A stretch of 64,000 nt of DNA from DASUAS01 sp963809795 (GCA_963809795.1 CAWELN010000006.1:124001-188000); one strand, 5' to 3'. Counted from the first letter of the stretch, positions 52,175-61,701 are shown. Program-made: numbers and translations. Notes: generated from the letters alone by a model not told the origin.

Positions 52175-52924
52175 TCAGGCGGAGGCGGTCCTGACCAGGT
52201 CGTCGGCGACGCGATCGAGGATCCGGGCCAGCTCGGCCGGCACCGAGACCGCGGGCGTGTGCCCGGAGTCGAGGTCGACCACCGACGTCGCGCCGCAGTT
52301 CTCGACGAGCTTCGCCTGGAGCGCGCGGGGCTGGATCCGGTCCCGCAGGCAGCGCACGAACGTGCGGCCGGTCCCGTCGCGCACCCCGCGCCACGAGACG
52401 ACCTGGCTCATGTAGTTGAGCGAGTCGATCGGCGTCGCCACGTCGATGGTGATGGCCTTGACGCCGGGGATGGCCGGGTCGGGATCGAGCATCGCGCCGC
52501 GGAGCTCGACGCGTGCCTGCTCGAGCCGCGCGTCCATGTGGTGGGCTGCGTCGGGCCGCACGTCGGTGACGACCCGCTCGCCGTCGGGCGCGCACAGGCC
52601 GGCCACGAACACGAGGTGGTCGACGCGGTCGGGGAGGCGGGCGGCGACACCAGGGAGCACCACGCCACCCGCGGAGTGGCCGACCAGGACCAGCGGACCC
52701 GTGGTGGCGTCCGCGACGTCGGCGGCGACGCTCGTCGCGGCCTCGTCGATCGTGACCTCGGCGATGGACGCGACGCGGTCCCGCCGTCCGGGGAGGTCGA
52801 CCGCGACCGACGGGTGATCGAGTCGGGCCTGGACCTCGCGCCACACCTCGGCCGTGTGGCCGGCGCCGTGGACGAGGACGATGGTCGGGCGGTCGGACCG
52901 CGGCGCGGACCCGCCGTGGGGCAC
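52175..52924 (-). CDS. Alpha/beta hydrolase
   Basis: 249 residues. IVLVHGAGHTAEVW gives the oxyanion loop, GHSAGGVVLPGVA the nucleophile elbow, and DLDSGHTPAVSVP the C-terminal catalytic His. The form matches the pyrethroid hydrolase / salicylate esterase-like group. It is the last gene of the long minus-strand operon, three bases behind the acyl-CoA dehydrogenase. Ester substrate not assigned. Confidence 0.88.
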   Translation of the reverse strand: MPHGGSAPRSDRPTIVLVHGAGHTAEVWREVQARLDHPSVAVDLPGRRDRVASIAEVTIDEAATSVAADVADATTGPLVLVGHSAGGVVLPGVAARLPDRVDHLVFVAGLCAPDGERVVTDVRPDAAHHMDARLEQARVELRGAMLDPDPAIPGVKAITIDVATPIDSLNYMSQVVSWRGVRDGTGRTFVRCLRDRIQPRALQAKLVENCGATSVVDLDSGHTPAVSVPAELARILDRVADDLVRTASA

Positions 52925-52927
52925 CCC

Positions 52928-54163
52928 TCAGCTCCGCAGCGTCTCGCTCCAGGCGACGCCGCGATCGGTGCTCGGTTCCTTGGGGAGGCCGAGCGCGCGC
53001 TCGGCGAGGTTGTTGCGCTGCACCTCGTTGGTGCCGCCGCCGATCGAGATGCCGTACCGCGCCAGCAGCTCGGCTTCGACCCAGCGGCCGACCTCGTCGT
53101 CCTCGAGCAGGCCGGCCGGACCCGCGATCGCCACCGCGAGGTCACCCGAGATGGCGCGGTTCACGGCGATGAACAACTTCAGGATCGACGGGTCGACGGG
53201 CGGTCGCTCGCGTCGGCGCACCGCGGTCATGATGCGGTCGGCCAGCAGACCGAGCGCCTTCTCCCGTGCGTAGTAGTCGGCCAGGCGCTGCCGTACGACC
53301 GGGTCGTCGGTGCGGCCGAACTCCTGCGCCAGCAGGAGCAGGTTGGCGAAGGTGCTGCTCCCCGAGCCGCCGATCATCGCCGACTCGTTCGACATCACCG
53401 TGCGGGCGGCGGCCCAACCACCGTCGATCTCGCCGAGCACGGCGGTCACCGGCACCCGCACGTCTTCGAAGAAGACCTCGTTGAAGTGCGCGGCGCCCGT
53501 CGCCTGGATCAACGGGCGCACCTCGATGCCCGGGCTGTGCATGTCGACGAGCAGGAAGGTGATGCCGTGGTGCTTCGGGGCGTCGGGGTTCGTGCGCGCC
53601 AGCAGCATGCCGTGGTCGCACCACTGCGCGGCGGAGTTCCACACCTTCTGCCCGGTGACGACGAAGTCGTCGCCGTCGCGCACCGCGCGGCACGCGAGGC
53701 TGGCGAGGTCGGAGCCCGCCCCGGGCTCGCTGAACAGCTGGCACCAGGCGTCCTCGCCCGACAGGAGGCGGGGGATCAGCGCGCGCTGCTGCTCGTCGGT
53801 CCCGAACGCCATGAGCGTGGGGCCGAGCATCATGATGGTCGAGCGGATGAACCCCGACGACGCCTCGTAGCGGGCGGCCTCTTCGTCGTAGATGCGCTCC
53901 TGCCAGGCTTCGCCACCCTGGCCGCCGACGTCCTTCGGGTAGGTGAAGCCGGTCATGCCGTGCTCGAACCGGGTGCGCTGCCAGGCGCGACCGGCCTCGA
54001 AGGCGCGTCGGGCGCCCTCGGGGTCGGTGTGGAAGGTCACCGCCCACGGGCTGGTCTCCTGCTTCGGATGCGAGTTGGCGGCGAGGAACCTGCGCACCTC
54101 GGCGCGGAAGGCCGCCTGCTCCGGCGGGTCGACCGACTGGGCCTCTTCGATGGTGCTCGTCAC
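52928..54163 (-). CDS. Acyl-CoA dehydrogenase
   Basis: 411 residues. CQLFSEPGAGSDLASL and GQKVWNSAAQWCDHGML are the FAD-binding middle-domain motifs; SIGGGTNEVQRNNLAERALGLPKE is the C-terminal signature. The usual catalytic Glu between them is not obvious by eye. It oxidises acyl-CoA to the enoyl form and passes electrons to ETF. The GTG start is 92 bases after the A/B-barrel gene in the same operon. Chain or ring preference is unknown. Confidence 0.9.
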   Translation of the reverse strand: MTSTIEEAQSVDPPEQAAFRAEVRRFLAANSHPKQETSPWAVTFHTDPEGARRAFEAGRAWQRTRFEHGMTGFTYPKDVGGQGGEAWQERIYDEEAARYEASSGFIRSTIMMLGPTLMAFGTDEQQRALIPRLLSGEDAWCQLFSEPGAGSDLASLACRAVRDGDDFVVTGQKVWNSAAQWCDHGMLLARTNPDAPKHHGITFLLVDMHSPGIEVRPLIQATGAAHFNEVFFEDVRVPVTAVLGEIDGGWAAARTVMSNESAMIGGSGSSTFANLLLLAQEFGRTDDPVVRQRLADYYAREKALGLLADRIMTAVRRRERPPVDPSILKLFIAVNRAISGDLAVAIAGPAGLLEDDEVGRWVEAELLARYGISIGGGTNEVQRNNLAERALGLPKEPSTDRGVAWSETLRS

Positions 54164-54255
54164 GCGAGATCAGCTCCCGACCGTGGTGGGTGATGCGGGC
54201 AGTCTAGGAACGGGCCCCCCGCCCGACCACGGCCGGAGCGGTGACCGCGGCGCGG

Positions 54256-54927
54256 TCACCCGCACGCGAGGAGGCTGGTCCGGAGGCCGCACGAGGCATG
54301 GATCAACCGCGGGTCCACGATGGGGTGGCCGGCCTGCGCGTCGAACCACGCGTCGACGAGCGACCAGTGGTAGCCGTGCATCATGTACGGGCCGGTCAAC
54401 CCGTCGAGGTCGACGAACTCCTGCTCCCAGACGTGCGTGTACTCGGGACCGAGTGAGTCGGTCATCGTCTCGACCCGGCTCAGCGCCGAGTTCCGGATGC
54501 TGTCGATGTACCGGGGCATGTCGGCCAGGTCGCGCTCGAACCGTTCGACCAGGGCGGGGTCCGTGTCCCGGTTCACGTGGAGCAACAGCGTGCGCTGGAT
54601 GCCGTCGGTGAGGTCCGGTTGCCGCAGCGTCGCCGGGCCCTGCGGGTAGCGGACCGTCTCGACGTGCGCGGCGCATGCTTCGACGAGCGGGCGCACCACC
54701 GACTCGACGTAGGGATGCGCCCGCGTCCGCGCCGCGGCCTCCGCGTCGGCGAACGCGCCGAGCAGCATGACGTCGCCCGCCCGGTGGCTGTTGGGTGTGG
54801 TCCGAGCGGCATCCACGGCGAGCACGTCGATCTCCCCGTCGGCGGCCCGCACCGACTCCACCAGCCGGTCGACGCACTGCGGGTCGGCACCCGGCTGCAG
54901 GTGGACGAAGCTCGTGGTGCGGATCAC
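54256..54927 (-). CDS. Tandem stress-response A/B-barrel (Dabb-like) protein
   Basis: 223 residues with two ferredoxin-like A/B-barrel units. Unit 1 runs RTTSFVHLQPGADPQ to VETVRY, and unit 2 QRTLLLHVNRDTDPALVERFERDLADMPRYI to the DAWFDAQAGHPIVDPR segment. Dabb proteins form dimeric barrels and some cyclise polyketides; in catabolic clusters their role is mostly unknown. GTG overlaps the stop of the 112-residue gene. No catalytic residue can be named. Confidence 0.72.
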   Translation of the reverse strand: MIRTTSFVHLQPGADPQCVDRLVESVRAADGEIDVLAVDAARTTPNSHRAGDVMLLGAFADAEAAARTRAHPYVESVVRPLVEACAAHVETVRYPQGPATLRQPDLTDGIQRTLLLHVNRDTDPALVERFERDLADMPRYIDSIRNSALSRVETMTDSLGPEYTHVWEQEFVDLDGLTGPYMMHGYHWSLVDAWFDAQAGHPIVDPRLIHASCGLRTSLLACG

Positions 54928-55262
54928 CGGAGCACCGTCTCGTCCTCGGGATCGCACATCAGCCTGCGCTCGCGCCGCGTGATCATCGGGTCGACCCCGT
55001 CCCAGAAGGCGAGCACCCGCGGATCCCCGGCCGCGACCGTCCGCATGCGCCAGAACGCGGCGACGTCGGCCAGGTCCCAGAGGTACAGCAGCTCGGTGGG
55101 CCGGTCGAGCAGCTCGACCGCCGGAGTCATCCAGGTGCGCAGCAGGTGCATGTCGAGCTCCGCCATCAACGGCACGAGCTCGTCGCGCACCCGGCGGTGG
55201 ACGTCGTCCAGGCGGCCGGGCGCGACCGAGAGCACGTCGAGGACGCTGATCATCGCGAGCAC
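54924..55262 (-). CDS. Hypothetical protein, probable A/B-barrel fold (112 aa)
   Basis: ISVLDVLSVAPGRLDDVHRRVRDELVPLMAELDMHLLRTW resembles the beta-helix opening of NIPSNAP/Dabb-like barrels, and LLYLWDLADVAAFWRMR the second half. GTG at 55262 is favoured by CGGGAGTGG upstream; ATG three codons in is possible. It overlaps the tandem Dabb gene and probably works with it. No motif gives a reaction. Confidence 0.65.
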   Translation of the reverse strand: MLAMISVLDVLSVAPGRLDDVHRRVRDELVPLMAELDMHLLRTWMTPAVELLDRPTELLYLWDLADVAAFWRMRTVAAGDPRVLAFWDGVDPMITRRERRLMCDPEDETVLR

Positions 55263-55308
55263 TCGACCACTCCCGCCGCCGGCGCGTCAACCCGGCGCCG
55301 GGCGCGAC

Positions 55309-56361
55309 TCAGACCCCGAGTGAGGCGAACGAGTCGTGCGCGGCCGCCGCCGCACTCAGCCGCTGCAGCAGGACCTGGATGATCGCGGGCTTCACGACGA
55401 GGGTGATCGCCCACATGAAGTACCCGTACGCGATCCCGGCGCGGTACGCGTCCATCGCGTCGTCCCACGAGGGCGGGTCGACACCGAAGGACCGCAGCGA
55501 TTCCAGGTAGTGCTCGAGGAGATCACGCTCGGATCGCTCGCGGTCGGCGGTCGTCAGCGCGGACGCGATGTGGTATCCGACGTCGATGCCCCAGTGGCCG
55601 CGCTGGACGACCTGCCAGTCGACGAGCGCGGGCGCGCCCTGCGCGTCGAGGAAGAGGTTGCCGACGTGCGCGTCGCCGTGGATCACCGTCCAGCCGGGCC
55701 CCTCACCGCGCGCGGCGAGCGCGCGCAATGCCGTGGCGAGGCGCTCGGCGTCGGCGACCTCGGGTGCGACGTCGACGCCGACGGGGCCATCGAAGTTGGC
55801 CTGGATGTCGTCGACGCCGCGGTACGCGAAGTAGGTCGAGAGCCGCGACGCGAGCCACGGCTCGTTCATCAGCTCGTTCGGTCCCCAGCTGTGCGCGTGC
55901 AGCCGCGCCAGCTCGGTGAGGCTCTGCGCGGTCTGCTCCGGCGAGTAGGGCGACAGCGCGTCGAGGAACTCGCCGCCCGCGGCGACCACGTCCTCGGTGA
56001 TCACCACGCCATGGCGGTTCTTCGGGTCCACGTCGGCGTAGGCGGCGCGCAACGTGCGGACCCCGGTGGCCTCGGCGAGCACCGCGTAGAACCGGGCCTC
56101 GGGCTCACCCACGTGCACCATCGCACGGCCCTTCTCGCCGAAGTAGCCCTTGACGCAGAGGGTCGGCGCCAGGCCGTCGGGCAGGCCGCCGGCGCATTCG
56201 ATCCTGAAGCGGGCGTTGGTGGAGAGGCGCTCCACCACCGGGCCCGGGACCACACCGGTGACCTCGATGCCCGGGAAGCGCAGGCCGAGCGCGTCGGTGA
56301 GCCAACCGGGGTCGAGCGCCTGCTCGATCGTCTCGGGCACGGGCGGTGCGGTGTTCGTCAT
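55309..56361 (-). CDS. APH-type phosphotransferase
   Basis: 350 residues. VIHGDAHVGNLFLDAQG is the catalytic loop, ALVDWQVVQRGHWGIDVGYHIASAL the metal-binding segment, and TLCVKGYFGEKGR the Lys strand. It is a close homologue of the enzyme at 38341 (shared LSTNARFR-like and GYHIASAL stretches). It starts one base after the stop of the transporter fusion, so a link between transport and phosphorylation of the imported compound is plausible. Confidence 0.82.
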   Translation of the reverse strand: MTNTAPPVPETIEQALDPGWLTDALGLRFPGIEVTGVVPGPVVERLSTNARFRIECAGGLPDGLAPTLCVKGYFGEKGRAMVHVGEPEARFYAVLAEATGVRTLRAAYADVDPKNRHGVVITEDVVAAGGEFLDALSPYSPEQTAQSLTELARLHAHSWGPNELMNEPWLASRLSTYFAYRGVDDIQANFDGPVGVDVAPEVADAERLATALRALAARGEGPGWTVIHGDAHVGNLFLDAQGAPALVDWQVVQRGHWGIDVGYHIASALTTADRERSERDLLEHYLESLRSFGVDPPSWDDAMDAYRAGIAYGYFMWAITLVVKPAIIQVLLQRLSAAAAAHDSFASLGV

Positions 56362-56362
56362 G

Positions 56363-59323
56363 TCAGTGGCTACTGCCGAGGTACGCGGTGGTGAGGAGGT
56401 CCATGTCGGCCTCCTCCCGCGGGCCCGTCCAGACGATGTTGCCGAGCTCCATGAACGCCAGGGTGTCGGCCACCTTCAGCGCATTCTGCGCGTGCTCCTC
56501 TACGAGGAGGATGGCGCAGCCCCGGTCGCGCAGCTCGAGGATGGCGTCCATCACCGCTTCCGACGCGAGGGGCGCGAGACCGAGCGTCGGCTCGTCGGCG
56601 ATGAGCACGATCGGCGGATCGGCGAGGGCCGGCGCGAGGCTCAACATCTGCTGCTCGCCACCCGAGAGGAGGCCGGCCACCTGCTTGCGCCGCTCCGAGA
56701 GGATCGGGAAGCGCTCGTAGGCGTTGGCGCGAAGGGCGTCGTCCCGCAGGAGCACGGTCAGGTTCTCTTCCACGGTGAGGCCGGGGAAGATCCCCCGGGC
56801 CTCGGGCACGAGGAGCACGCCGTCGCGCGCGCGCCGGAACGACTCGGTGTCGGTGATCTCCTTGCCCTCGAGGAACACCTGGCCGATCGAAGCGTCGACC
56901 ATGCCGGCGGCGACCGCGCAGAGGGTGGATTTGCCGGCGCCGTTGGCGCCGAGCAGCGCGGTCACCCGGCCGCGGTCGACGCGCAGGTCGACGCCGTGGA
57001 GGACCTCCGCATCGCCGTAGCCCGCGACCACCCCCCGCAGGGCGAACGCCGCGTCGTCGGCGGGCTCGAGCGCGACTTGTCGACCGTGGATCGCGGCCAG
57101 CTCCGAGCGTTCCGCCGACTCTTCGGTGCGGTGGTGTCGCTCGTGCTCGGGGACCGCGCCCCCGTGCACCTCGGCCTCGGCCGCGGAGATGCGGGCCAAG
57201 CGCGCCTTCTCTCGCTTCCGGCGCAGCTTCTGCTGGCCGGCGAGGGCGAGGATGCCGTCGGGCTCCTGTGCGAGTTGGATGGCACCGAGGCCCGACAGGA
57301 TGGGCACGAAGAAGACGGACGTGATGAGGGCCTGCACATCGCCGCCGCTCAGGAACGACCACGACGAGATCCAGTGGAACACGGCGGTGCCGGCGGCGAA
57401 CGCGAAGCCGGCGAGCAACGCACCACCGGGGCGCCGAATGCCGAAGGTCACCGCGAGCGCGAGCCAGATGAGCCCCGGCAGCACCGGCGCGCTCGCGTTG
57501 GTGAACTGGAACGAGAACATGCCGAGCATCGCACCACCGACGCCCGCGATCGCGGCGGACAAGGCGAAGATCAGGATCTTCGACCGGTTGACCGCGATGC
57601 CCGACGCCTCGGCCGCGACCTCCGAGCTGCGCACGGCGAGTGCCTCGCGGCCCGACGGCGAGCGCATGAGCGCGTGGATCACCAGCGTGAGAAACCCGAA
57701 CACCGCGAGGAACAGCAGGATCTGCTCCTGGAGGAGGCTGAAGTCCATCTTGGGCAGGCGCGCGACCGCGCCGGTCCATTCGAGCTTGTGCACGAGCAGG
57801 TCGTTGAGCCAATTGAGGCCGGGAACGTCCAGTGTCGGAGCGCGGATCGTCCAGCCGCTCTCGCCGTTGCGAATGGACTCGGTCGACCACGGGACGAGCG
57901 CGAGGAAGAACGCCCACGCCAGGGTGCCCAGTGCGAAGTTGACCCCTCCGAGTCTGGTCAGCGGCAACGCCAGCAGCGCGCCGAGCGCGGCGGCCGCCAG
58001 CGCGGCGATCACCACCGCCCAGAAGAAGTTCATGTGGCCGTGGTCGAACACGCCGGGGATGTCCACGCCGAAATCGTGGGTGAGCGCCCACCCGGCCGCG
58101 AAGCCGCCGGCGGTCACGAAGCTCGCCTGCATGAGGCTCACCTGGCCGCCCATCCCGGTGACGACCACGAACGACAGGAAGATGATCGCCATCGCGAGGC
58201 TCTGCGCGATGACGGTCTGGTCGTAGGTGTCGGCGCGCAGCCAGTCCCACCCGAACCAGCCCAGCGAGAAGGCGATGAGGATGAACGTCCAGATCGCCCA
58301 CGGGAGCCGGCGGCGGAGCTTCGACATCCCCTCGCGGTGGTCCGGTGGCGGTACGTCATCGGCGACCGAGCCCCCGCGCCGCGACCGGTTCCGGCCGCCG
58401 ATGAAGAGCAACAGCACGATGACGAGCAGGAACGGCACCGACGACTTGAGGCCGCTGAGGTTGCTCAAGAACTTGGGGAGGATGTCGTCGCTGTAGCCCG
58501 CGACGAGGTTCTGGACCACCCCGAGGAGCAGCCCACCGATGAAGGCGATCGGAATCGAACGGAGGTCGCCGAGGACGACCGCGGCGAGCGAGCCGAGCAC
58601 GACCAACGTGAACACGATGTCCTGCAGCTGGAAGAGCGGCGCGATGAGCACGCCGCCGAGACCGGCGAGGACCATGGTCATGATCCATGCCGCGGCCGAT
58701 GTCCGTGCCGCGTTGACGCCACGGATGTTGGCGAGGGACTCGCGGTCGACGACGGCGCGCATCTCGAGGCCGACACGCGTACGCCGGATGACGAACCACA
58801 GCACGATGGCGGCGAGGGCGGCGACGACGAAGACCGCGATCTGGTCGGAGTTCAGCACGACCCCGCCGATCTTGTAGTTGTCGTGGGGCGTGGGACCGAT
58901 ACCGGGAACCGGCACACCTTCGTTGACCGCGTCGTTGCCCCGGAGGCCGAGGTCGAGCACGTCGTTGCCGACGGCCACGACGAGCCATTGGATCAGCGCG
59001 GGCAGCGCAACGAGCAGACCGATGGTCCCGACGATGCGCGCGTACACCGGCGCCTTCGCCAACCGCCGGAGCAGGATGCGGTCGAGCAGCAGCCCGAGCA
59101 CCGGGGCGAAGATGAACGCCGAGATGATCAGCGCGGGCACGATGGGCACGCCGAGGCCCGTGTTGAGCTGGTAGTAGAGGTAGGCCGTGGCGAAGGCCAC
59201 TGCGCCATGGGCGAAGTTGAAGATGCCCGAGGTGCTGTACGTGAGGACCAGGCCCGACGCCATGATCGCGTAGATCGCGCCCGTGACCAGGCCGGAGAAG
59301 GTGAGGTTCCAGAACTGGGTCAT
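56363..59323 (-). CDS. LivH-LivM-LivF fusion: two ABC permease domains plus ATPase in one chain
   Basis: 986 residues. Residues 1 to about 320 are a LivH-type permease (GLVTGAIYAIMASGLVLTYS, then AVVDRESLANIRGVN). About 333-650 form a LivM-type permease (GMGGQVSLMQASFVTAGGF, then LAVRSSEVAAEASGIAV). A charged linker (RRKREKARLARISAAEAEVHGG) follows. About 750-986 form a LivF-type ATPase with Walker A GANGAGKST, LSGGEQQML and VLIADEPTLGL. In most bacteria these are three genes. An internal ATG after GAGGGG at 58327, in frame, could give a separate LivM. LivG lies four bases upstream, so the transporter is a LivG plus fusion assembly. Confidence 0.9.
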   Translation of the reverse strand: MTQFWNLTFSGLVTGAIYAIMASGLVLTYSTSGIFNFAHGAVAFATAYLYYQLNTGLGVPIVPALIISAFIFAPVLGLLLDRILLRRLAKAPVYARIVGTIGLLVALPALIQWLVVAVGNDVLDLGLRGNDAVNEGVPVPGIGPTPHDNYKIGGVVLNSDQIAVFVVAALAAIVLWFVIRRTRVGLEMRAVVDRESLANIRGVNAARTSAAAWIMTMVLAGLGGVLIAPLFQLQDIVFTLVVLGSLAAVVLGDLRSIPIAFIGGLLLGVVQNLVAGYSDDILPKFLSNLSGLKSSVPFLLVIVLLLFIGGRNRSRRGGSVADDVPPPDHREGMSKLRRRLPWAIWTFILIAFSLGWFGWDWLRADTYDQTVIAQSLAMAIIFLSFVVVTGMGGQVSLMQASFVTAGGFAAGWALTHDFGVDIPGVFDHGHMNFFWAVVIAALAAAALGALLALPLTRLGGVNFALGTLAWAFFLALVPWSTESIRNGESGWTIRAPTLDVPGLNWLNDLLVHKLEWTGAVARLPKMDFSLLQEQILLFLAVFGFLTLVIHALMRSPSGREALAVRSSEVAAEASGIAVNRSKILIFALSAAIAGVGGAMLGMFSFQFTNASAPVLPGLIWLALAVTFGIRRPGGALLAGFAFAAGTAVFHWISSWSFLSGGDVQALITSVFFVPILSGLGAIQLAQEPDGILALAGQQKLRRKREKARLARISAAEAEVHGGAVPEHERHHRTEESAERSELAAIHGRQVALEPADDAAFALRGVVAGYGDAEVLHGVDLRVDRGRVTALLGANGAGKSTLCAVAAGMVDASIGQVFLEGKEITDTESFRRARDGVLLVPEARGIFPGLTVEENLTVLLRDDALRANAYERFPILSERRKQVAGLLSGGEQQMLSLAPALADPPIVLIADEPTLGLAPLASEAVMDAILELRDRGCAILLVEEHAQNALKVADTLAFMELGNIVWTGPREEADMDLLTTAYLGSSH

Positions 59324-59327
59324 GGGC

Positions 59328-60206
59328 TCAGTCCGCGTCCGCGTCCGCGGGCGGTGTCGGGTGTGACGGGGTCGGGCGTGACGAGCCGGAGTGGTCGGCC
59401 TCGCCGAGGTAGGCGTCGCGCACGGCCTGGTTGCGTTGCACCTCCGACGGCAGACCTTCCGCGAGCACCGTGCCGAGGTCGAGGACGACGACGCGGTCGC
59501 TCTGCTCCATGACGAAACCGGCGTTGTGCTCCACCAGCAGGACGGCGCAACCGCTGTCGTCGCGCACCGCCTGGATCTGCTCGCCGAGACGCACGACCTC
59601 GGTCTCGTCGAGGCCTGAGGCCGGCTCGTCGAGCAGCAGGAGCTTCGGTTCGTCGACGATCGCGCGCGCGAGCTCGACCATGCGGGCCACCCCGATGGGC
59701 AGTGAACCGGCGAGCTCCTTGCGCACCGCGGTCAGCCCGCAGCGCTCGAGCACCTCCTCGACACGGCGGCGACGTTCCTTCTCGCGGCGGCGGCGCGTGG
59801 GGAAGTACGCGAGGTCGGCGACGAACCCGCCACCGCCTCCGTGCCACTCGAGCGCGGCGAGGACGTTGTCCTCGACCGTCAGCCACCCGAACGCCTGCAC
59901 CCGCTGGAAGGTGCGCCGCAGCCCGCGGCGGGCCCGTTGGGTGCTCGACGTCGACGTCACGTCGTGCCCGGCGAGCAGCACCTCGCCCTCGTTCGGGGCC
60001 CGCACGCCGGAGATCACGTCGAAGAGCGTCGTCTTGCCCGCACCGTTCGGACCGATGATCCCGAGGACCTCACCCCTCCTGGCGTCGATGCTCACCGCGT
60101 TGAGCGCGGTGATGCCACCGAAGCGCACCGTGATGCCTCGGAGGGTCAACATCAGCTCGTCGCCGGACCCTGGGACGCGCCGGTCCTGCTCGGTTGTGAC
60201 CGTCAC
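59328..60206 (-). CDS. livG: Liv-type ABC transporter ATPase (LivG)
   Basis: 292 residues. LRGITVRFGGITALNAVSID opens the domain; Walker A is GPNGAGKTTL, the signature is the degenerate LPIGVARMVELARAI, and Walker B is LLLLDEPASGLDETE. The C-terminal AYLGEADHSGSS carries a Pro/Ser tail. GTG follows CAGGGGGAACGACTG. The signature differs from the usual LSYGQQR. It sits between the binding protein and the permease-ATPase fusion, so the importer is complete. Confidence 0.9.
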   Translation of the reverse strand: MTVTTEQDRRVPGSGDELMLTLRGITVRFGGITALNAVSIDARRGEVLGIIGPNGAGKTTLFDVISGVRAPNEGEVLLAGHDVTSTSSTQRARRGLRRTFQRVQAFGWLTVEDNVLAALEWHGGGGGFVADLAYFPTRRRREKERRRRVEEVLERCGLTAVRKELAGSLPIGVARMVELARAIVDEPKLLLLDEPASGLDETEVVRLGEQIQAVRDDSGCAVLLVEHNAGFVMEQSDRVVVLDLGTVLAEGLPSEVQRNQAVRDAYLGEADHSGSSRPTPSHPTPPADADAD

Positions 60207-60302
60207 CAGTCGTTCCCCCTGGAGGTGCTGGGCTGATCGCAGAGCTTCGCGCACCACGCAAACGCCGCGCTCGGGCGCGGTTTCGCACGCGGCCGGGAGC
60301 AA

Positions 60303-60338
60303 CGCGAGGGCCGGGGTCGGCGGACCCCGGCCCTCGCG
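60303..60338 (-). terminator. Strong hairpin between binding protein and livG
   Basis: A perfect 16-base-pair stem with a four-base loop (60319-60322) lies 24 bases after the stop of the binding-protein gene. No T-run follows on the minus strand. It probably lowers read-through or protects the upstream message, giving more binding protein than transporter. Confidence 0.6.
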
Positions 60339-60361
60339 CGGATTCACTCCGTTGACGCGTG

Positions 60362-61648
60362 TCAGGACGGGTAGTTGGCGCCCTTGAACTTCGACGGGAT
60401 CGGGAAGGTCTTCGTGGTGCACGTGTACGGCTGTGAGAGGGTGAACCCCGAACCGTCGTCGTTCACGTGGTCCAGCACGTTGCACGCCTGATCCGGGATG
60501 TTGTACGAGCTCGGGTACTTCGTCGGACCGATGGTGTCCGGGATCTGGTACGTCATCCCCGACGCCGCCTTCTGGACCGACGCGGACGTGAGCGTCTTGC
60601 TCGACTTCAATGACAGCTTCACGGCCTGGATGAACATGTCGGCCGCGAAGTATCCGGCCGCGAGCGTCAGCGAACCGGGTGTACCGGGCTTGAACGCCTC
60701 CACGTCGGCCTTGAACTGGTCGACGCCCTTCGACTTCGTCTCGTACCCCGCGAACTGCATGAACACGTACGAGCCGGCCAGGGCCTTCTGCAGCAGCTTC
60801 GAGTAGTAGGGCGAGATGATCGTCCCCGTGAAGCCCGCGGGCTTGAGCCCGTTGAACAGCTGCAGCGAGATGGTCGGGGGTGCCTGCGAGTAGATCACGT
60901 CCGGCGCCTTGCCGCCGTTCGAGGTGAGCATCGCCTGGATGTACGGCGAGTAGTCGCCGACCACCGCGGGCGGGGCCGGAATCGTGCCCTTGGCGTACAC
61001 GACGTTCATCCCCGAACCCTGGGCGGCGGATGCGCTCTGGGTCACCCCGGACTTGCCGGACTGGGAGTCGGTGCCGATCAGCGCGATGCTCGGCTTGCTG
61101 ATGCCCTTCGACGCCAACTCCTGCTTCAGCAGCTCGAACGTGCTGCCGTAGGCCTTCGTGGCGTCCAGACGCAGGATGCACCCGTAGGTGCTGAAGCCAA
61201 AGCCCTTCACACCCTTGTCGGGACAGTACGTGGCGTCGTAACCGGGCCCGAACCACGGGATCTGCTGCTGGGTCAGGAAGTCACCCGGCGTTGCCAGCGA
61301 CACGTTCGGGACGAGCGCGAAGATGCCGTCCTGCGTGACCAGACGACGCGTCTCCGAGAGCGCCGTCGCCGGGTCGTTCTTGTCGTCGGCGAACTCCGTC
61401 CACTGGAACTTGTATCCCTTGACCTCTTTGGTCTCGTTGGCGCGCTGGAAGCGCGCCTGCGCACCGATCGCGGCGTCGCCGTAGTTCGCCACGTACCCGA
61501 TGCCGCCGACCTTGATCGTGCCGTCGGTGGCGGTCACCACAGCAGGCGTCGACGCGCCGCTCACGGTCGGTGTGAGCCACGCGGCCACGAGGCATATCAC
61601 CGTGGCGACGAGTACGAGCCCCGCGCCTCGTTTCCTGCTTGCAGTCAT
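60362..61648 (-). CDS. ABC transporter substrate-binding protein (Liv type)
   Basis: 428 residues. A signal sequence (GAGLVLVATVICLVAAWL, then TPTVSGAS) precedes a type I periplasmic fold (IKVGGIGYVANYGDAAIGAQARFQ, then ALIGTDSQSGKSGVTQ). It has four or more Cys in the mature part, likely disulfides. A good site AAGGGGGGG precedes ATG. It is the first gene of the long operon ending at 52175, separated from livG by a strong hairpin. The ligand is unknown; catabolic neighbours point to an organic acid rather than an amino acid. Confidence 0.87.
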   Translation of the reverse strand: MTASRKRGAGLVLVATVICLVAAWLTPTVSGASTPAVVTATDGTIKVGGIGYVANYGDAAIGAQARFQRANETKEVKGYKFQWTEFADDKNDPATALSETRRLVTQDGIFALVPNVSLATPGDFLTQQQIPWFGPGYDATYCPDKGVKGFGFSTYGCILRLDATKAYGSTFELLKQELASKGISKPSIALIGTDSQSGKSGVTQSASAAQGSGMNVVYAKGTIPAPPAVVGDYSPYIQAMLTSNGGKAPDVIYSQAPPTISLQLFNGLKPAGFTGTIISPYYSKLLQKALAGSYVFMQFAGYETKSKGVDQFKADVEAFKPGTPGSLTLAAGYFAADMFIQAVKLSLKSSKTLTSASVQKAASGMTYQIPDTIGPTKYPSSYNIPDQACNVLDHVNDDGSGFTLSQPYTCTTKTFPIPSKFKGANYPS

Positions 61649-61692
61649 AGCCCCCCCTTGGTCTCGGCCGCGGGCGCGGCCGTTCGGAGATG

Positions 61693-61701
61693 TCTATACC
61701 A
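61693..61701 (-). promoter_or_regulatory. Extended -10 promoter of the transport operon
   Basis: The minus strand reads TGGTATAGA, a TG-n plus TATAGA element, about 45 bases before the binding-protein start. No clear -35 is present. The 258-base gap to the divergent TetR gene holds no other gene. Confidence 0.35.

Noticed and set aside
56150..59512. Plus-strand open frame of 1120 codons opposite the Liv genes
   Set aside because: Long antisense frames are common at this GC content; the protein is a low-complexity Arg/Glu/His-rich translation of the real minus-strand gene.
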